Shown: in pieces, positions 57,719 through 64,000 of the stretch
Numbering within the stretch: the first letter of the stretch is position 1
Layout of the letters: every line of letters begins with the position of its first letter
NCBI RefSeq assembly: GCF_000143415.4
Contig: NW_003314263.1
Coordinates: 622,165 to 686,164, forward strand
DNA length: 64,000 nucleotides
Direction: 5' to 3'
From: Selaginella moellendorffii
Lineage: Eukaryota; Streptophyta; Lycopodiopsida; Selaginellales; Selaginellaceae
Translations under genes and position numbers: made by a program
The notes under the pieces: model-generated
The model's input: the letters and a program-made list of their open reading frames with translations, nothing else
Told to the model about the DNA's origin: nothing
Database searches by the model: none

Positions 57719-60427
57719 TAAATGCCACTACTCTTAACATATTCACAAAATATGGCAGAAACTAATTATATTACGGAGCAGTGCTTAGGTGCACCTAATG
57801 GGGGTGTTGGGCCCGATTTGGGGGCTAAATCTGATAATGGTGCTATTGGAGGTGTAGTTGAAGCTGAAAGAGAAGTGGAGCTACCTGAACACATTGTAGA
57901 CAAGCGCTTCCAAGAGACAGTTTTGAGAACCAAACAAAAGGCCATTCACATGACTCTAGAGTCTCTCAAGTGGGAAGGTCTAGGAGACATGATTCGAGAA
58001 ATCCCACTATATCAATTCACTTAGACAAGCATTGTTCAGTTTGCTTCACCTCACTTCATCAACATGGACATCTATAGTTTGTACAAACAAAATGACCTTG
58101 GGACAAACATAGGTATATTCCTTGTTTCAGTCTTCAAGCCAGGAATGACAAATACCCTCTCGGTGTCACCGGAAATCGAGAGGGTTTGGGATGACATTTA
58201 GAAAATGAAGTCCCACGAATTTGACAACATGCTTATGAGCCATCCTGGGACTCAACAATTTGTGGGGAAAATGTTCTACATTATCAACAGGAATCATCAC
58301 TAGTGTGCATGGATGAAGTGCATCAATGAATGCTTCCGAGACAATCCTATCTATCACATTAATGTTTCGGTTGAACATGTATACGTGAGAGGATCTCTAG
58401 ATATGGCAAGGCTTGTGATAGCTTGCCACAAAATTAATGCGTAGCACCTCTCTCTCTTCAATCACTTTTAACAATTTGTGTTTTGCAAGCTGGGATAATT
58501 TGTAGTGCAAAAACAAAGCCTAGTACATGATATCGAGCAGATCCGATTTCTTGCCAATCTCAATGAGGATGCAATCCGGAGCCATTATGGTGATGATTTA
58601 GCATCACTTATTCGACATCAACGAGGTCATCAAGATGCCAATAGATGGTACAAGAATCCAATGGCTTTTATGACAATCGTGTGGAGTAAAGTATGTTCTT
58701 CCAAGTATACTTCTTGTCATAGAATGTTTGTGTTATCTTCAGCCATTGGTGAAGGTTAAGCAAGATGTATATGCACAGTTGCATCAAGTTGAAAATGATC
58801 AAGAACTCTTAGAGCATTTAGCTGCAATTGACAAGAAAATCAACATCATAAAGAAGACAAAGGTAAAGAAATTACTTAGTGTGGCTGACCCTTGAGGCCC
58901 AAAGGAATGGTTTGATATCATAATAGAGATTTCTTGTCATGAAAGTAAGTATTGTTTGTGTTTACATGAAGATTACTCACAAAAGTTATTTCTTAATGGG
59001 CAAGACTCCAGATGAGATTATTTACAACATCTCAAAGTCAAAGCTTACATATGAAGAACAAATGCACATTTTGAATGACCTCAATAGAAAACTCAAGGAA
59101 GGAGAAAAAGGTTTGGACAATATGATGGAGATTGTGATAAGGAGGACCATCTACATTTCACAAACTATATATGAAGGGGAGATGTTTCTAGCACCTTTCA
59201 TAAAGGATGATCTTGAGCAACTTCCATTCAAGGACTTTGTCACCACTAAGCTTACAAAACTCAGAGAGGACTAACTGCCGAAGAAGGCCACAAGCACAAC
59301 TCTATTTGATAAACAACTTGGCCAACCTTACTTCATGCGGCGAATGGCTTTCAGGTAACATACAATTTCTCAACTATACTCAATTTGTTTATATTCTATT
59401 ATAGGTATCTCCAATATAGAGGCATTCCTCTTGAAACACTAGTATGCAAACGACTTCTAAGGCATGGTGTGAGAGATGGAGGTATATACCCGACAACAAT
59501 GAAGTTTCCAGCAGTAATAAAGCGAGCTTGTCCTTGGGAATTGGAGATGCCAAATTATGCACTAACCCGTCGATAGGCTGCAAGAGGCAATAATGAAGAC
59601 GTGTTGGATGGCGAAAATGATGGCCATAAGAATGTCAACACTGTTGGTGCCAATGGCAAGGAGTGAAGATGGCGGTGAGAACAACTTGCAAAAAATTCCT
59701 CGAGACGAAGTGGAGTAAGAGAACTAGAACATATAAGAAGTTCTACCTCAACGAAAGCGTGCAAATCCACATTTGGAGGAATTAGTCAATAATGATGATG
59801 ATCGTCCAAGATGTACCCATAAGCAAGGAACTTCTCGAGGTATATTTCTCTTAATTTTCTCCTATTCTTAGTTCTTCAAAATGGTTGCAGCAAAAATTGT
59901 CGGGAGTAACTTCATTCCAGCTTGTCTTGATACCCGAAAAGAGGACCTAGAGGAACTTACATCTACCACACACCACATAACAATATATAATTTTTTCTTA
60001 AGTTCACATCTTACTTTTGTCTTCTTCCCTTAGATTTGCCCTGTTTCTCCAGTGGCATTCCGTGGTGAAGTTGGGATCTTTATTGACTCCTATAGTTCAT
60101 TGATGGCATCTTTCGAGAGGGATGCTAAGAATATGGCTATCCGGCAAAAGTGGGAGTGCTTTTGTCAGAAGATCCATAGGCGACCGCTCAAAAGCACAAA
60201 CTTCATGCTCTTTGACATGCCAGATGGTCTTCCAAATGCTAATGGTGATATCCCAAGCTGGAACATCCTAACTAAAGATCACTTAAAGGATGCATTCCTT
60301 TTGGCAGCAATTATCCTTCACACAACCAGTTAAGTTGCTTTCATTCTCCCGAATAACCCCATTGGATGTCTTGCCTTATGAAGGCCATGGAATGAAAGGG
60401 ATTTAATGGGAACTGAAAAAGGGATAT

Positions 60428-60814
60428 TGTCAAGACCCCTAACAAGATCAAGACTGGAAAATGCAAAAAGACAAAGAGAAAAGCTAGTGGAAACAAAGAA
60501 AAGGCCTTAGACTGGCGTTAATTCAGATTGTGGAGAAATGGAACAAGGCTAACCTATATATATTATAGGTTGATGAAGCTCCACTACTCTTGGATCGAGG
60601 ACGGCCTAAATATAGCTGAGGTCGAGGAGGCGCCACATCATCATCAGGAATGTGGCTCGAGACTCAGGAATCGGGAAGTGTCTCGAGAGTCAGGAATAGG
60701 GAAGTGTTTCGAGAGTCAGGAATAGGGAAGTGTCTCGAGAGTTAGGAATGTGGTCTGCAGGTCAGGAATTCGGCGAGAGTCAAGAATGTGGCAAGAATTG
60801 GGGGATTCCTGACA
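60428..60814 (-). repeat. 3' LTR of the Tcn1-like element (387 bp)
   Basis: On the + strand it reads TGTCAAGACC ... GGATTCCTGACA, so the LTR termini are TGTCA/TGACA. A TATATATATTATAGG box (60552-60567) could be the promoter. It contains 24-30-bp tandem repeats of CTCGAGAGTCAGGAATAGGG (about 60645-60775). The left flank GATAT (60423-60427) is the candidate target duplication. Confidence 0.75.
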
Positions 60815-60832
60815 GCACCCCCTCCTCAAGAA
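60815..60832 (-). other. Polypurine tract of the Tcn1-like element
   Basis: The complement reads GAGGAGGGGGTGC directly before the LTR start TGTCAGGAAT. Confidence 0.8.
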
Positions 60833-60948
60833 CGAGTGGAACGAGGATGTGAACGAGAACGAAGAGGAGGATGAGATGAGCGGCGAGGGATGGGAGATGG
60901 AGAAAAAGAATGAAGACTGGGACGAGAAGGATAGCGGCGGTGGAAGTC

Positions 60949-63341
60949 CTAAACAAGGTCAGGAGAATGAATCAGGTTGTCCGCAGGTTCCCAAGTGCGT
61001 TCCTCAGGTCCGTAACCCTTCCAGTCCACTAGATAGTAGAGTTTAGACTGTGAAATCTTGGAATCAAGGATGTCCTGAACCTCGTACTCAAACCCATCCT
61101 CGAGCTGCACTGGTGGAGGCGGAGGAATGACCCGATTTGGAATAGGATTGGGAATATAAGGCTCAAGGAGAGAGGAGTGAAAAACGGGGTGAATTTGATA
61201 TGAGGAGGGAAGTGCAAGGCGATAAGTGACAGGATTAATGATGGCAGTGATAGGGAAAGGACCAAGGCGTTTGAAATCGAGTTTTGGACAGGGCCTGGTG
61301 GTGGAGATATTTTGCCTGAGGAGCCAGACTTTATCCCTGATATTGTAAGGAGGACAATCCTGACGATGGACATTGGCAAATGTTTTCTGAGATTCCTGAG
61401 CACGATGGAGGTGGAAGGAGATGGAGTTGTGGATTTCCTGGAGGTTGGAGATAAATGCCTCAGAGCGGGGATTTGAACGAGAGGATTCAGATGGAGAACG
61501 AAGTGAGAGATTGAATCGGAGATTTCGGCCAGAGTTCGCAAAGAAGGGGGAAACTCGAAGAGAGGAGTGAACAGAGTTGTTATAGGAGAACTCAGCAAGG
61601 GGAAGGATATCGAACCAGTTATCCTGATGATAGTTGATGAAGCACCTCAAGAATTGTTCCAACGTCTGAATCGTTCGCTCAGACTGCCCATCAGTTTGAG
61701 GATGATATGTCGAAGAGAGGTTGGCCTTCACTCCAAGCAGCTGCAAAAACCGTTGCCAGAAATGAGAGATGAACTGAGGCCCCCAATCCGAAACCACATC
61801 TGTAGGAATCCCATGAAGTCGGAAAATTTCCCTAAATACCAGTTTTGCCATGTCCTCGCCCGAAAACTCCTTGGTACATGGCAAGAAGTGCGCCATCTTT
61901 GTGAAGCGATCCACCACGACTAAAATGTTGTTGAAGCCTCCAGAACTCGGAAGATCACTCAAGAAATCCATGGAGATGGATTCCCAAGGACCTGAAGGGA
62001 CTGGAAGGGAACGAAGCAAACCTGAAGGAAGGTGGCGAGGTACCTTATTCCGGGCACAAGTGTCACAGGAGGTAACAAAAGCTTTGATGTAGTCGTCCAT
62101 GTGAGGCCACCAAAAGTCCCGTGCAACTAGCTCATAAGTTTTCGCAATGCCGAAGTGACCAGCAGTCGGGCTATCGTGGCACGCCATCAGGACCAACCTT
62201 CGAGCATCACCTTCAGGAACGTAAAGCTGCTCCCCACGGTACAATAAGCCATCTAAGAACTTGAACTTGTCAAATCGCCGGCAGTCGGGAGTCACTGGGT
62301 GTCCAGCCTGAAGATGGGGGAAAATGTCGCTAGCGAGATCATCGGATTGAAGATCGTTTCTGATTGCATCCATCAAGGAGGAGTCCTGAGGGGCCAGGGA
62401 AATTGCCATAACTTGAAGCCGATCAGGACCGAGGATAACTTGATCCTGTTGATCGAAGGCAGGATTACCAGGCCTGAGACTAAGATAGGAGCGCCTTGAA
62501 AGAGCATCAGGAAGGCCTTGAAACTTTCTAGGTCTGTACTTGATAACAAAGTCAAACCGACTCAAGAATTGTGCCCACCTTGCTTGACGACAGCTTAAAA
62601 CTCGGGAAGTGGCAAAGTACTCGAGATTTTTGTGATCCGTCCAGACTGTTGTTTGATGGCTCGCCCCCTCCAAGAAACGGCGCCACTCTCCAAAGGAATC
62701 CACGATGGCAAGGAGCTCCTTGTCGTGGATTTCGTAATTGATCTCCGCAGGCTGGAATTTCCGAGAATGGAAAGCGACCGGATGAAGTTCGTGATCCGCT
62801 CCGAGTTGAGACAGCACAGCACCAATGGCAAAGTCGGAGGCGTCAGCCTCGATGAAGAAAGGTTGTGAGGAATCAGCATGGATCAAGACAGGAGCAGAAC
62901 TGAAGGCCGCCTTGAGTGTGTCGAAGGCCTGCTAGGCAGCAGCAGACCAAGAGAAGGGAACATCCTTGTGAGTGAGATGTGTGAAAGGAAGGACAATGTC
63001 AAAGTAGTGATCAATGAATTTGCGGTAGAAGTTGGCGAAGCCAAGGAAAACCTGAACGTCCGACATTGATTGTGCAGGCTCCCATTCGAGAATAGTCTTG
63101 ACTTTGGCAGGATCCATTGTGATACCCTCAAGAGTGACAATGTACCCAAAGAACTCCACAGACTGCTGATCAAAGGAACATTTCTCAAGCTTCTCAAGCT
63201 TCACGTATAGGCCGTGTTCTCGCAGCTTCGCTAGCACCTTACGTACATGTTTGTCATGCTCCTCCTGAGTTTTTGAGTAGATGAGGATGTCATCGAGGTA
63301 GACGATCACCATCTGATGAAGAAACTCCCGAAAGACGTTGT
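60949..63341 (-). pseudogene. pol: pol of the Tcn1-like element: RT end, RNase H, integrase, chromodomain
   Basis: Minus strand from 63341. YLDDILIYSKT (RT catalytic motif, about 63270-63302) lies close to the LTR insertion, so the RT is cut just upstream. RNase H has EADASDFAIGAVLSQ (~62840) and TDHKNLEYF (~62630). Integrase has HDS..TAGHFG..., SCDTCARNK, MDFLSDLP, SDWGPQF and TYHPQTDGQSER. The C-terminal chromodomain (YEVQDILDSK..LVDWKGYGPEE, about 60960-61100) would direct integration. In-frame TAG at 62932-62934, and TAG at 60949-60951 followed in frame by a plausible tail. From 62886 down to 60952 it is one long open frame. Confidence 0.9.
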
Positions 63342-64000
63342 TGTAAGCGACTAAATTTTCCATTCTACTTTAGTCACTTAACCACACCTCTGACCACTTG
63401 GAGGAGTCTCATTCACAACCTCCATAAGTCCAATCCAGGACTTGGGACTTGCTAGCCCCGAGAATGGCATCCATGCCACTCAACATTTGCACTTGGTCCA
63501 AGTGCTCCACGTGTCCGATCCCATGACCGACACTCAAAGGTACCACCGACATAGCAGCCCGTTACGCTAAGGCCATGCCCAATCACCTTTGCCACACTGG
63601 TAGTCCAATACCACTTGCATCACCGTCTTGGCTCTCCAAGACTAGGCAAACCATCCGTGAGTGGTCATCTCAGATCCACTCCTTAGCATCCTTAGGATGC
63701 CCACCGACAAGGGGAATAGCCTTCCCCAATATCCCTCTGTCAGTCCCCACTAAGTCCCTTTCTGCCCCTGGCGGTGTTTGCCAACACTGCCACTGGATCG
63801 AGACTCACAGGCCCGACCACTAAGTCCCACGGTCCTCTGGGACTTCCTCACCACATGACTGTGTCCTTGGTCACTACCCCAGAGGACTGCTCCTCTTCCT
63901 TTCCACAGTCTGGGCCTTTGGGACAACATTTCGGAACACCATGGCCTTACGCGAGCCACCTGGGTACTCTCCTCGCCTTCTGCCCTTGGGTGCTCTAGCC
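63342..64000 (-). repeat. LARD LTR (-), continues beyond window
   Basis: Starts TGTAAGCGACTAAATTTTCC inside the Tcn1-like RT region and is nearly identical to 39643-40300. The left flank GTTGT (63337-63341) should be its target duplication. Whether it is a solo LTR or a complete element cannot be seen. Confidence 0.9.

Larger units (their letters stand above)
56529..60333 (+). pseudogene. Decayed multi-exon gene with Pro-rich region, not recognised
   Basis: A first exon (ATGACACCAAGA, 56529-56540) joins by a GT-AG intron (56541-57358, GTAAGTTT...TTTTCAG) to a basic exon (KRKQLQKEKD). This leads into a proline/serine/leucine run (57515-57718). After an in-frame TAA (57719-57721) the frame continues (HIVDKRFQETVLRTKQK...) with TAG at 58022 and several more stops. 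Further coding-like pieces lie at 58505-58759, 58985-59274, 59405-59575 and 60052-60333 (FIDSYSSLMASFERDAKN). No domain is recognised. It diverges from the SWIM gene, and the two may be cargo or core genes of one dead DNA transposon. I found no terminal repeats. Confidence 0.4.
60428..63341 (-). mobile_element. Tcn1-like chromovirus (-), 5' part lost to LTR insertion
   Basis: 3' LTR 60428-60814, polypurine tract, then pol with RT end, RNase H, integrase and C-terminal chromodomain. The RT start and the 5' LTR are beyond the LARD LTR that begins at 63342. The proteins resemble the fungal and non-seed-plant Tcn1-type lineage more than element D. Confidence 0.85.

Noticed and set aside
60949-63341. 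Fungal contamination as source of the Tcn1-like element
   Set aside because: It is interrupted by the same LARD LTR that fills the plant-like part of the window, so it is resident in the same genome.

Overview
The window reads as repeat-rich nuclear DNA of a land plant, probably a non-seed vascular plant. Evidence: plant chromoviruses, a plant-type mitochondrial carrier fragment, a short (CCCTAAA)n run, a 5S-rRNA-like (Cassandra-type) LTR, a Tcn1-like chromovirus of the kind known from fungi, mosses and lycophytes, and very short spliceosomal introns (38-70 bp). A Selaginella-like lycophyte is my best guess, not a proven assignment. No intact host gene is visible. Almost everything is mobile DNA nested in mobile DNA.

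Layout. 1-7255: a decayed autonomous Ty3/gypsy chromovirus (+), here 'element D', with a 458-bp tandem array at its 5' end and two GT-AG mini-introns in the integrase frame. 7256-11201 and 25651-28470: remnants of old non-coding LTR elements ('LARD-like' family: LTRs of about 1.4-1.9 kb with a 12-bp minisatellite, and a non-coding internal region of about 4 kb). 11202-25650: a 14.4-kb DNA transposon inserted in such a remnant. It has 24-bp perfect terminal inverted repeats and a 4-bp target duplication (ATTT). 28471-45450: LARD copy C (+), interrupted by full-length LARD copy A (31059-38383, TSD GAAGG) and by a solo LTR (39042-42724) that itself contains another solo LTR (39643-41558, TSD CGTGG). 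45451-53358: LARD copy B (-), whose truncated 3' LTR carries a piece of a nuclear dicarboxylate/tricarboxylate carrier gene with its introns. 53359-54100: older LTR with a 195-bp Cassandra-like solo LTR. 54101-60427: two decayed unfamiliar genes (one with a SWIM zinc finger) and a GC-rich 95-bp tandem repeat inside an intron. 60428-63341: a second chromovirus, Tcn1-like (-), cut by another LARD LTR at 63342.

The standout is the 14.4-kb transposon. It has two divergent multi-exon genes. The minus-strand gene reads through ten exons into a very long protein with a ParB-like domain near the N-terminus, an acidic middle and an FCP1/HAD-phosphatase-like C-terminus. The plus-strand gene looks like a DUF7869-type DDE transposase and is interrupted by a solo LTR. 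About 25 copies of a roughly 22-bp palindrome are spread over the element, many inside its tiny introns, and I find no clear copies elsewhere in the window. Both genes are now broken by a handful of in-frame stops and small changes.

How the parts relate. Element D and the LARD family share primer-binding site, polypurine tract, LTR blocks and a 3' untranslated block, so D-like elements probably supplied the proteins for the non-coding family. In-frame stops throughout are mostly TAG/TAA at likely Gln positions and TGA at likely Trp/Arg positions, as expected from cytosine-methylation decay of silenced repeats.
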